NCBI GenBank assembly: GCA_903813345.2
Contig: CAIIXF020000010.1
Span: 3,341,169-3,405,168 of the forward strand
Length of the DNA: 64,000 nt
Source: Owenia fusiformis
Taxonomy: Eukaryota; Annelida; Polychaeta; Sabellida; Oweniidae
Direction: 5' to 3'
Below, piece after piece: positions 1 through 12,300 of the stretch. A model generated the notes under the pieces. That model was not told the origin of the DNA and made no database searches. It saw nothing but the letters and a program-made list of their open reading frames with translations. A program made the position numbers and the translations under genes. Each line of letters begins with the position of its first letter. Position 1 is the first letter of the stretch.

Positions 1-3000
1 GATTCTTAGCACATGTCATTCTGACTCTTAAAATGAATAATTTTCACATATTTTCTTAAAACCTTGAATAAAATCTTGATTTTTGTAAGACGATTTGAAA
101 AACATAACAAATCAATCTTACTCTATTTTCAATAGTTCGTATACAGGTATGTTGGTACGTGAATTGTCTCGATTATGATTTAAATCTGTAAATAGCTATC
201 GTTACTTTAGCAGGGAGGTGACGTGTGTTAATTTACATGATGCAGCGTGTAAGATTTTGATTATTTTTTATCATTATATAACTAAGTTATCCCAATTTTC
301 GACGAAACGTCCACTAAAGTGTAAATTGTTATGTCTAACAATGTCAAAGGCGTAGCCAGGAGAGGGTGCGATCGCACCCCCCCCCCACATAACCAATGAA
401 TATATGACCATAATGATAGAGGAAGAAAAGAGCCTTTAATTGTTTTTTATTTGAAGCTTCTGGCTAAATTTTGAAGGAAGTTACATACATTTTTGTAAAT
501 TTGTAAATTCAGAACAAATCTTACACGTTTTCTAATGATCTAATTATGTTATATATTCGTATTTTTCGTTTTTGTGTACCCGTTTTTTTCGACCGGGTAC
601 CGGGTACCAAGTTTGAACCCAGCATGGAGGATTTACTACCCGGTACCCGTTTTTTTCTACAAACCCTGTTTGATAGCAAAACAATGGGTTTCAAACTGAC
701 CAAAAAACTATCCTACATGCACACCTTTTCAATTTTAAAAAGTATTCATTTGACTTTATACCTTTAGCTTCATTTGAATTATTCTTTGAAAATACCAAAT
801 AAATATATCATATTTTGGAAAGTCACAACTACATTTTTAGTATTTGAGTTGAAAACGTAGGTTTTGTGTTTTCAATATGTTGCAACTTGTGTCCTACGTT
901 TGATAATGATGCTTAATATGTCATCTAAATTGAATATCCTAGGTTGAACCTACTGCATACCAACTGAGGTGATGATGGTACTTTTGCTGAGATTCAAGAT
1001 TAATATTCATTGATATATTGCATTTTAGGGGTTATTTAATGATTTGTGTTTTTAGTATGTTGCCCTTTGTGTCCTACTTCAATGACATTTTGATATATCA
1101 ATTAATTGAATGGTAAATATACTAGTACTTAAAATAGTCATGAGTGAAGACTAACATACCCGTAACATGATATTTAGAATGATTTGCATAGTAAAACTTA
1201 AATGCACTGAATGAATCTCTATGACTTAATTTTGTTTTGGATGTGTTTGATAAAAGTAACTATTTCCATGTCATATCTGACATGAGCATTTTAAACTTGT
1301 CCGATAAATATACTAGGGAAATAACATGGCAAAGAAATGATCTCCATTCCACAATTGACTATGTTATTGTTAATCATTGATGGACACAGAAATTATTAAA
1401 TGGTCAACATAAACTTTAAAATACAAAATAGCCTGTTGTTACAATGATAAATCAGAACGTCATTTTATTAGAATCGATTATTGTGCGTACTGTTAAATCA
1501 TTTTAAAGAAAGAATATAATGCCTTTAGTGAGAAACTCTCAAGTCAAGGTTTAATACTTGTAAAAATAAGAATCCTTATGTTTTAACATTGAATGGGTGT
1601 TATCCCAACGTTTCCCAAAACTAAACTGATGCTAACAAAGTTGTAAGGTTTTCCAACTTGGCGGCAAGTTTCAATTAAAAATTACATACTTTAAACACCA
1701 TGGAAAAATAAAACCAATACGTAAAATTGTTCATATATTCATGATGTAGCGACTTATATACACGTTTGAGACTGTCAATATCCAATTTATAAGATAACAG
1801 TACAACAATGAGGCAAATTTTGAGTCATTTTAGCCTACCGGATATAAAAGTTGCCACTCGTTTTTGTTATTATAACGAGAGTATAATTTCTTCCTTTCCT
1901 GTTTTACAAATTCTAATTTCTAATTTATCATTAGACGATAGCAAGTCAAATAAAGGAAGGCATCTTATTAAATTAGCAATGCTTAAGCAGGACCAAAGGT
2001 AGGTTACGATTATCCCATGCGGATTAGGACTAGAAGCTCATTACCCCCATAAATGTTGGGTTATCTCCCCAAAATACTTGTGTACTATAATTTAATATGA
2101 TGATAGACAGTCTAACATAGAAGAAGTGGGGACATATCGTATACTCTACCTTTAGTATCTATATAATAGCCAAAAGTTCAAAAGGTATATACCATTGTCA
2201 TTGATAGACTATGAGTGGGGAACATGATAAAGAATTACAATAGCAATGCAAATTACATTCTTACCTCAGTGTATTCAGTGCTATATTTTCTCCGTCCTAG
2301 TAGGTCCAAACATAGTCGAATTTGTGTCCATAATGACAAATAAGAACTTAAAAAGTTGAAGTGGATATTCACATGTTAATGTCGATTCTTCAAATATTGA
2401 GGTGATTTTGTAGCCCGATTACGCCGCAATGGAGGATTGGCTCCCAGAATGCAACCTGACACGTGCCAGCTTTCAAAATGCCGTTACACCATTTGGAAAC
2501 CTGTCACGAGTAAATAAAGTTAACTGATGTTGCATTCTGGGAGTCAATACTCCTTGGATCACACACATTGCGATCCATGAAAACATTCATTCCATTTGGT
2601 GGGGATTTATCCATCATTTGCAGGTTTGAAGCTTTGGATTCATCTATTGTGCTAGTTAAAGTGAACAGGAATTATTTTTCTACTGCTTGGGAGAGTTTGA
2701 CACACGAAACTTGGAATTTGGGTTTGTGTAAAAAACTGGGTGACCGGGTAGCCGGATGACCGGGTACCCTACCTTCCTACCAGGGTTAGGAATTTGATTT
2801 TTTCATTTTATGCCTCAAAACGCCCAACTGACATCCCAATCAACGAACCAGTGACACAACCAATGAAGCAAACAACCAAACAAGCAACAACATTTATTTA
2901 TCAATAAATCAACCAGCAAAACGACAAACAAAATTAATATAATGTCAATCAGCGAAGCAATAAATCAAGCAACTAACGTTGTATTGTACATCGTACATTA

Positions 3001-3302
3001 ATTAACAGATAAAAACGGCAAATAATGTTTCAATTTACGCGTACCCAAATCTTCCAGATTCGTTTAATATCCAGTAGAATTCGCCATCATAGAAAACAAT
3101 CATCGATATCCTGTCAATCACTAAGACAATAAATCAAGCAATTAACGTCATCGTACCCATCATAGTAACAACTTGCCATATCTAGGGTCGTTACTCTACT
3201 GAAGCCTAACCTAACTTAGGATTATCATATTAACATGTTGCACATTATATTTGCTACTTTGTGGGGATGCTGTTTTCTTGAGGCAAAGTTTAAATAATTT
3301 CA
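1..3302. other. Upstream non-coding region, no gene seen
   Basis: No convincing coding sequence. About 570-660 and 2740-2775 hold small clusters of GGGTACC-type motifs, with the run acccgtttttttc appearing twice (577-655). A fold-back sequence lies near 2430-2560: GGATTGGCTCCCAGAATGCAAC is mirrored by GTTGCATTCTGGGAGTCAATACTCC. An A-rich, degenerate stretch occupies 2870-3000. The promoter and any 5' untranslated exon of the antiporter gene should lie in this region or further upstream, but I cannot place them. Confidence 0.5.
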
Positions 3303-6300
3303 GGTACTAGGTGAATTTAAAACTGTACTTCCAATAAAACATGGATACATTGAGTGACAAGTCAGGTGAAGTGGAGTTGACGAGTTTAAAGCAGAGATCA
3401 AATAATACCTCGACTGATGATGTGGAAGTGGCACTTAAAGCTGGACCTACACGTGACAGAAATTCATTTTATGGCGACAAACATCCAGATAATACTAATA
3501 ACAGTGGCACGTCACAGAATCAAGATGGTAAAATATTTTTGTATTTTGATTATGATAATACATCAATGACCTATTGTTGCATGAACTCATGATGCAAACT
3601 TTTTAGTCTTGCACCAAATCCTTGTTTGCCATGCCCCCCCCTAATATACATGCATTCACATTTTTACTTGTACACATGGGTTACAGGTTTGTTATATGTG
3701 TTAAACATATAAGAAGTAAGAGTATATATTTTGTTGTATTATTTCAGAGTCTTTGGGTAGCAAGGAGGGTGACCAGGAACAATCTGATCCCCCAGGTAAA
3801 TGTTCCCTTTGGTGCCTCTCCTGCCAACATTGCTGTTATAGACAGTGTAAACCATACATGACCAAGTATAATTCAGTGCCCCAAGATGCCAGCAGGATTA
3901 CAAAATGTCACCACGCTTTCCTATGTCCCCCACATGGGAAACTTGCCAAGTGGTTTACCTTGTTGTTTGTTGCCATGGTGATGTTTGGAGTGTTTTGGGG
4001 GATCACAGGAGCCAATGCACTCCCAGGAGGCAATCTGTTTGCACTCTACATACTTATGGTGTTTGCATGGTTACTAGGTGTGCTAGCTGGTAAAATCAAA
4101 TTACCTCCTCTTTTTGGTGAGTACTTGTGTTAACAATCTTGTAGGTGTATTTGAGGAAATTGATATTGTCCAATACATTGTTACATCGTACATTACATGG
4201 AATGCTTATTCAAGCGTGTAGTTTTATGTTTGACTAGAGGCAAACAATTATTGTATGGAACAAAATATTATTTATTCAATCCATTGAGTGTAGCTATGAG
4301 GCTGATGTGGCTGGGTGTTATTATAATAGCCTCATTCATCTGTCCTATTCGTTGCATTTTTATTTCCATATAAGGTATGCTTAAGCTTTGCATTTTTATT
4401 TCCATATAAGGTATGCTGATTGCTGGAGCAATATTGAAGAATGTTCCTCATATCAATTTTGCTGCTGATATAAACAGGACATGGTCCTCCACAATAAGGT
4501 TAGTAACCATTATGATTAAATATATGTAACCATATCTGTGAAATGGTGACCTTTTTACATGTGACATCTTGTTGTTGCTAAGTTGTGTGACTGGTGGGCT
4601 GTTGTTGTCTGTGACCAGTTGTTACTTATTGTTACACTTTGGTAACCAATTGCGTACTACATTGTGATATTTTGCTATGTACCCTATTTTGTTTTGATTT
4701 ATTTATTAGCAATCCGGGGATAGTTGAAAATATTGGTAATACTTGATAAAAACAATTTAATGTGTATAAGTCAGTTTTAATTTAATTAAATGATGAACTG
4801 AAATTTGAGAAAATTCATCAATAATTATCTAAATGTCAACAAAGTTAAGTGCTTTAGCTATTATATTACTGATTAATATCATTAATTCAAATTAAAAACA
4901 CTCAAGATCTTAGGTGCTGTTTCAAGAGTAAAACGTAATTTGTACATTTAATGATTTATTGTGTATTACTAAGTCATACTTTGAATAAAGTGATTTGCTT
5001 GAATTAATGGAGAAGGACACGAAGGAGGAGGGTGCCATCCCTCCCTATTATAATCCCTCTCATTTCCTTTACCTCTTTGATGGTTGCCATGGTAACATAT
5101 GATTAGTGTATAGTCTAAATCCAACCTTCAGATTCTAAAGTGCCAACCTATGGTTTATTAATTGTTTAAGGAACATGGCCTTTGATGTTATCCTGATCCG
5201 TGCAGTTCTAGGTCTCGATCCTGCCTCATTGACCAAGGCCCCAGGTGCTATTGTACGTCTTGCTGCTATTCCCTGTCTGATAGAGGCTGCTACTGTAGGA
5301 GTGGTGTCCCATTTCTTACTTAACTTCCCCTGGGTGTGGGCATTCCTCCTTGGGTAGGTTAGTCATGTATTGAATTTGCTGCATTATCGGTGATTTGAAT
5401 GCATGCATTAAGGGTGCAAACAATAAATTTTAAAGCTTATAGCTCTAAAGTATATTTTCTCTAAAATAACTTTTATCAGATGTAAGTGTTCTTATACATA
5501 TTGTTAAGGCTTGATTCCTAGCAGGGTCCACGCCTTATATCGAGGACATGATTCTCCAATTTAGAATATTTGCGTTCAGTTCATTGCACAATGAATAGGC
5601 GGCTCATTTTTCCAAGTCAATTGCCAAGAGTGAAAAGTGATTGCCACTTTTGACACTCGGGCAACAATGAGCTTTGAACTCTGATTCCTAGGCACTTCCT
5701 TCATTATTAATCACTATCCCTATTTCTAGGTTTGTTATTGCCCCTATCTCCCCAGCTGTTGTTATCTCAAGTATGATCGTCCTGCAGGACCAGGGCTATG
5801 GAGTTGAACAGGGGATTCCCCAGATTCTCATTCCAGCTGCTATATTGGACAACGTCATCACAATAAGTGGATTTGGTATACTCCTCACTGTTGCTTTTTC
5901 CACAGGTATATTATATTCACTATGTCTGTTTGTGACATATCATTGATTTATTGTTGCCGTATCCTTAAATTAGATAAAGTAAATCTTTAATACACACTTT
6001 ATTGGGTTGTTTTGGTTTATATCGCAACCCAAAAAGGTGTGTATTAAAGATTTAATTTCCTGTTATCTCAAAATCTGCTTGTTACTGTACCATTGGATTT
6101 CTTTGGGAAATTCCTCAAAGAGAAAATTCCAGGGATTAAGGAATGTGTACAGTTTACACAATTTGAGAAATTATTTGCATCCATGAAACCTATTTAAAAC
6201 AGCATTTATATTATTTAATAGCGTTGATTATCAATGATTCCCAGGCCTCTGAAGTTTGAAAAATTAAAATACCTGGGTATCATTCCATAGATAATCCTTG

Positions 6301-9300
6301 AAAATGAGAAATATTTTTGGGGATTATATGGTGCAATCTTATAGTCAATAAATTTTTTTAATGTGTTTTGAAAGTGAAATGCATGAAAAAACTACCCCAA
6401 TCCATTTTACAAACACCTCCCCCTCCTTTAACACACTGAAGATACCTAAATAGTTGTCTGATATAGTATAGTGTTAGACACTCTACCACAGATCAGTGTA
6501 TTAAAGTACAATCTGTATTACACTAGTTTGTCATATTTTAGGTGCTTTCAATGTGTATACAGTCTTCAAGGGGCCAATAGAGGCACTGATGGGCATTTTA
6601 TGTGGGGCACTTGTAGGCTTATTAATGTGGTATCTTCCACATAAGAAACATGTAAGACCATGATTCTATCTTATAAATCTATTAATGGGTTAATGTTGTT
6701 TTGCTCTTGATATTGCCATGGTCACATTTACTCCAATTTTCAACAACAGTCCCTGGCTGATGAGTATTTTGTTCAAAACTGAATGCAATTTTGAACAAAA
6801 CACTCCTTGGCCAGGCACTGGTTCCGAAAATCGCAGCGAATGTGACCACAGCATAAGTTGAGCCAAATATTCCAAATAGTTTTTCATCCTTTTTTTGATA
6901 GTTTTATCTAGTCGAGCATATCTTGACGAGACTTCATCTTGTGCCAATACTAAATTTCTTGAACTGCATTGCACTTCAAATCATTCAATATTTTTGATTT
7001 TTGTTCCAGAAACATCTAGTGCTTTTCAGGTTCCTCATTTTATTTATGGCAGCCCTATTCAGCACATTTGGAAGCAAAGCTGCAGGGGCCTCTGGGGCTG
7101 GGGCACTTGGGGTTCTCAGCATGACATTTGTAGCCTCCTATAGGTGGCGCCAGGAGGGCTGGATTGGCAAAGAGGTAACATTTTCTTGTGATATAATGTG
7201 TTTAGAATTGAAATTTGAAACTTTTGAATGGGCATTGAAATTATTCTATTGGGTTGAGAAAAAAGTGAAATAATACACCAAACAACCAGTAATATTGACT
7301 CGCAAAAATCAAGATTTGAACTAATATAATAAAAATTCACATCTCAGAGGCATAGCTACATGTAGGCTGTTTTGCAAGTTTAAACAGAAGTCAAAATCAG
7401 GGAGATGTTGGTGTTTTTAAGTACTTTCTCCTGAGTGCATTTTATTACAAACAATGGTGTTTTCATCATTGTTTTGTCATATCAACCCAAATAGTAATTT
7501 TATGACTGGTTATGGATCAAATTTTCACATTTTTTATTTTTTGCATTTAGAATCCTCTTGGTCGTATCATGGTGATGCTATGGAGATTGTTTGAACCTTT
7601 ACTCTTTGGGTTAATAGGAGCGGAGATAGACATTGCAAAGTTAGATGGCGCCACTGTAGGTTTGTGTTTCCTATTTATGATTTATGTTTCTTTTTTTTTT
7701 TTTCTAACTCCATGAATGGCGGGTGAGGGATGGTCTGGTGGCATGAACCAAGCCAGATGAGGCAGTTGCATTGCCAAATTATATAAAAAATACAAATACA
7801 CACATATTTAAGTTTAAACTATTCAAATGAAGTCTAATGATAGTGTACTAGGCCTGTTAAATTGCCTTGAACTCAGTTTTGGTCTAATCTTCAAAATCTA
7901 GAACTGATTGGTGTTTGAACATGCTGGATAAATTTTTAGACTCCAGATGAAATCTGGAGTCTATTGTTTTCGTCAGTTTTCTTATTAGACTCCAGATGAA
8001 AATCTGGAGTCTATTGCTTTCGTCAGTTTTCTTTATTATTAGACTCCAGATTGAAAATCTGGAGTCTATTGCTTTTGCCAGTTTTCTTTATTATTCTTTT
8101 TTCTTCCTCCTCACCAAATTTCTCGTCAACTATAACAGCTTACTTAATCCAACTTACATGGTTAATTAAAGACTGTATCCGGCTTTCTGGGAAATTAGGT
8201 CAAATTTTTATCTAGGTCAAAGGTCAAGAACTAGGTCAAATCTTACATTTTCAACATTCTTCGTTGTATCTTCGTTACTATTCAACATACCTCCTTCATC
8301 TTTTTACCATCTTGTAGCTTAGAAACAGCCCTTTCAGAAGTGTGCCATCAGATTTTTGATTACTCTTACCGATTTTGAGATATGGCGTCAGGAAAGTAGG
8401 TCAGAACAAAATGTTCTCCAAATTCAACATGTGAGTTATGAAATAAGTGTAAAATGATCTCAGAAATCCGAATCTACAAACCAAAATTGGATCAGACTTC
8501 CGGTTCGGAAGTTATGGCGTTTTGAAAGCTCAAAAATCGCTAAATTTGGTGCCTTTGTTAAGTCAATGGGAAAAAAGACTTTTTCGAAGTGTAAAATACA
8601 AGATATAGACTGAGTACAGCTTAACATAATGAATGCTTATAAAAGAAGGGGACCTCAAAAGCTACATAGCTTCAAAATTTGGACACCAAAATGCCTAGGT
8701 CAAAATCTAGGTCAAATTCATAGTTTTTTCTTATTTTTACGATTCTGACACTACACTTTAATAATTTACTACAAAATTTTGTATACTCGTAGCAAATAGT
8801 GTGCTAATAGTGTTAGCCTTTTGCCGTCAGAAAGTATTTTGACCCACTTTTGAGATAAAGTGTCCGAAAAGTAGGTCAAAATAAAAAGTTCTCCAAATTT
8901 AACATATGAGCTATGAATTAAGAGTAGAATTTTCCCAGAAATCCGAATCTGCAAACCAAATTTCAATCCAACTTTCGGTTCGGAAGTTATGGCGTTTTGA
9001 AAGCTCAAAAATAACTAAATTTGGTGCCCCATGTTATGTCAATGAGAAAAAAGATTTTTTTGAAGTGTAAAATACCAGACATAGACGGAGTACAGCTTAA
9101 CATTCTAAAAGCTTATAAAAGAAGGGGACCTCGAAGGCTATCTAGCTTTAAAATTTGAACACCAAATGCAAAATGCCTAGGTCAAAATCTAGGTCAAATT
9201 CATAGTTTTTCCTTATTTTTGCGATTCTGACATTACACTTAAATGATTAGCTTCGAAATTTTGTATACAGGTAGCGAAGAGTGTGCTTATAGTGCTAGCC

Positions 9301-12300
9301 TTTTGCCGTCAGAAAGTATTTTGACCCACTTTTGAGATACGGTGTCCGGAAAGTAGGTCAAAATAAAAAGTTCTCCAAATTTAACGTTTGGGTTATGAAT
9401 TAAGAGTAGAATTTTCTCAGGAATCCGAATCTTTAAACCAAATTTCAATCAGACTTCTGGTTAGATAGTTATAGCGGTTTGAGGTCTCGAAAAGTCGATA
9501 TGATGATATCCCCATGTTGAGCCAATGGAGTCGAAGATAACATTCTTAAGAGTTGTCTAAATGTCTATATTCTAGCTGACTCAGCTTATTCTGAATGACT
9601 CAGCTTACAAGTTCTGGACGACTCAGCTTAAAATAAGTTTGGAATCTGGAGTCTTAAATTGAACTTGTTCAATTTACATGTCTAGTTATTATTATTCTTT
9701 CAGAATCTTCCTCCTTCCCAGATTTCTCACCAACTAAAAGAATTTACTTTAAGCTGCTTACATGATCAACTAGGGGCAGTTCCTGGGATGATGGGAAATT
9801 AGGTCAAATTTTTATCTAGGTCAAGGGTCAAGAACTAGGTCAAATCAAGGTCAAACCAACATTCTGTCAATTATCTTCGTTGTTGTTTGTCGTAACTACT
9901 TCATCTTAGTTTCTACATGTAGCTTAGAAAAAAACAAATCGAGAGTGTGCCATCCGTTTTTTGATTACTCTTAGCGATTTTGAGATATGGCGTCCTGAAA
10001 GTAGGTCAAAACCAAAAAGTTCTCCAAATTTAACATATGAGCTATGAAATAAGGGTAGAATTTTCTCAGGAATCCGAATCTGCAAACCAAATTTTGATCC
10101 GACTTCCCGTTCGGAAGTTATTGCGTTTTGAAAGCTCAAAAATCGCTAAATTTGGTGCCCATGTTAGGTCAATGAGAAAAAAGATTTTTTTGAAGTGAAA
10201 AATACGAAATATAGACTGAGTTCAGCTAAATATAATGAAAGCTTTTAAAAGAAGGGGACCTCATAAGCCATCTAGCTTCAAAATTTGGACACCAAAATGC
10301 CTAGGTCAAAATCTAGGTCAAATTCAAAGTTTTTCCTTATTTTTGCGATTCTGACACAACAGATTAATTATATTCTTCGAAATTTTGTATACATGTAGCT
10401 AAGAGTCTGCTAATAGTGTAAGCCTTTTGCCGTCAGAAAGTATTTTGCCCCATTTTTGAGATATGGTGTCCGAAAAGTAGGTCAAAATAAAAAATTCTCA
10501 AAATTTGACGTTTGAGTTATGAATTAAGTATAGAATTTTCTCAGGAATCCGAATCTGCAAACTAAATTTCGATCCGACTTCCGGTTTGGAAGTTATGGCG
10601 TGTCCGAAAAGTAGGTCAAAATAAAAAGTTTCCAAATTTAACGTATGAGCTATGAATTAAGGATAGAATTTTCTCTGGAATCCAAATCTGCAAACCAAAT
10701 TTCGATCCGTCTTCCGATTCGGAAGTTATGGCGTTTTGAAAGCTCAAAAATCGCTAAATTTGGTGCCCCATGTTATGTCAATGGGAAAAAATATTTTTTT
10801 GAAGTGTAAAATACGAGATATAGACTAAGTACAGCTAAACATAATGGAAGCCCATAAAAGAAGGGGACCTCAAAACCTTCTAATTTTGAAAATTTGGACA
10901 ACAAAATGCCTAGGTCAAAATCTAGGTCAAATTCAAAGCTTTTCCTTATTTTTGCGATTCTGACACTACACTTTAATTATATTCTTCGAAATTGTGTATA
11001 CATGTAGCCAAGAGTGTGCTAATAGTGTTAGCCTTTTGCCGTCAAAAAGTATTTTGACCCACTTTTGAGATATGGTGTCCCAAAAGTAGGTCAAAATAAA
11101 AAAATCTTCAAATGTAACGTATGAGTTATGAATAAGGGGTAGAATTTTATCAGGAATCCGAATCTGCAAATCAAATTTTGATTCGACCTCCTGTTCGGAA
11201 GTTATGGTGTTTTGAAAGCTCAAAAATCGCTAAATTTGCTGCCCCATGTTATGTCAATGGGAAAAAAGATTTTTTGAAGTGTAAAATACGAGATATAGAC
11301 TGAGTACAGCTTAATATAATGAAAGCCTATTAAAGAAGGGGACCTCAAAGGCTACTTAGCTTCAAAATTTGGACACCAAAATGCCTAGGTCAAAATCAAG
11401 GTCAAATTTATAGTTTTCCCTTATTTTTGCGATTCTGACACTATATTTAAATGATTTGCTTTAAAATTTTGTATACAGGTAGCAAAGAGTATGCTCATAG
11501 TGTTAGCGTTTTGCCGTCAGAAAGTATTTTGACCCACTTTTGAGATATGGTGTCCGAAAAGTTGGCCAAAGTTAAAAGATTTCCAAATTTAACGTATGAG
11601 TTATGAATTAAGGGTAGAATTTTCTCAGAAATCTAGATCTGCAAACTAAATTTCGATCCGACTACTTGTTTTAAAGTTATGGCGTTTTGAAATCTCAAAA
11701 ATCGCTAAATTTGGTGCCCCATGTTAAATCAATGGGACCGAATAATTTTTTGAAGTATAAAAATACGAGATATAGAATGAGTACAGCTAAACATAATGAA
11801 AGCCCATAGAAGAAGGGGACCTCAAAAGCTACTTTCCTTCAAAGTTTGGACACCAAAATACCTAGTTCAAAATCTAGGTCAAATTCATATTTTTTTTATT
11901 TTGCGATTCTGACACTACACTTCAATGATATTCTCCGAAATTTTGTAAACTTGTAGCAAAGAGTGTGCTAATAATGTTAACATTTTGCCGTCAATAAGTT
12001 TTTTGACCCACTTTTGAGATATGGTGTCCGAAATGTATGTCAAAATAAAAAGTTCTCCAATTTTAAAGAATGAGTTATGAATTAGGGGTAGAATTTCCTC
12101 AGGAATCTGGATCCGAAATTAAAATTGCAATCCAACCACCGGTTTAGATTCTACGCCATTTTGAAGTTTGAAATTCGCACTTGCCAGTATTCACGATGCA
12201 GATTGATCAAATATACTTTCAAAAATTCCTGCATACCCTACTTTACCTCTCTTCCTACTCAGCTACTTATTTGACTACTTACTAAATTACTTAATTAGTT

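Noticed and set aside
521-767. Overlapping short frames around the GGGTACC cluster
   Set aside because: They lie on both strands over a short repeat, with no similarity or codon support.
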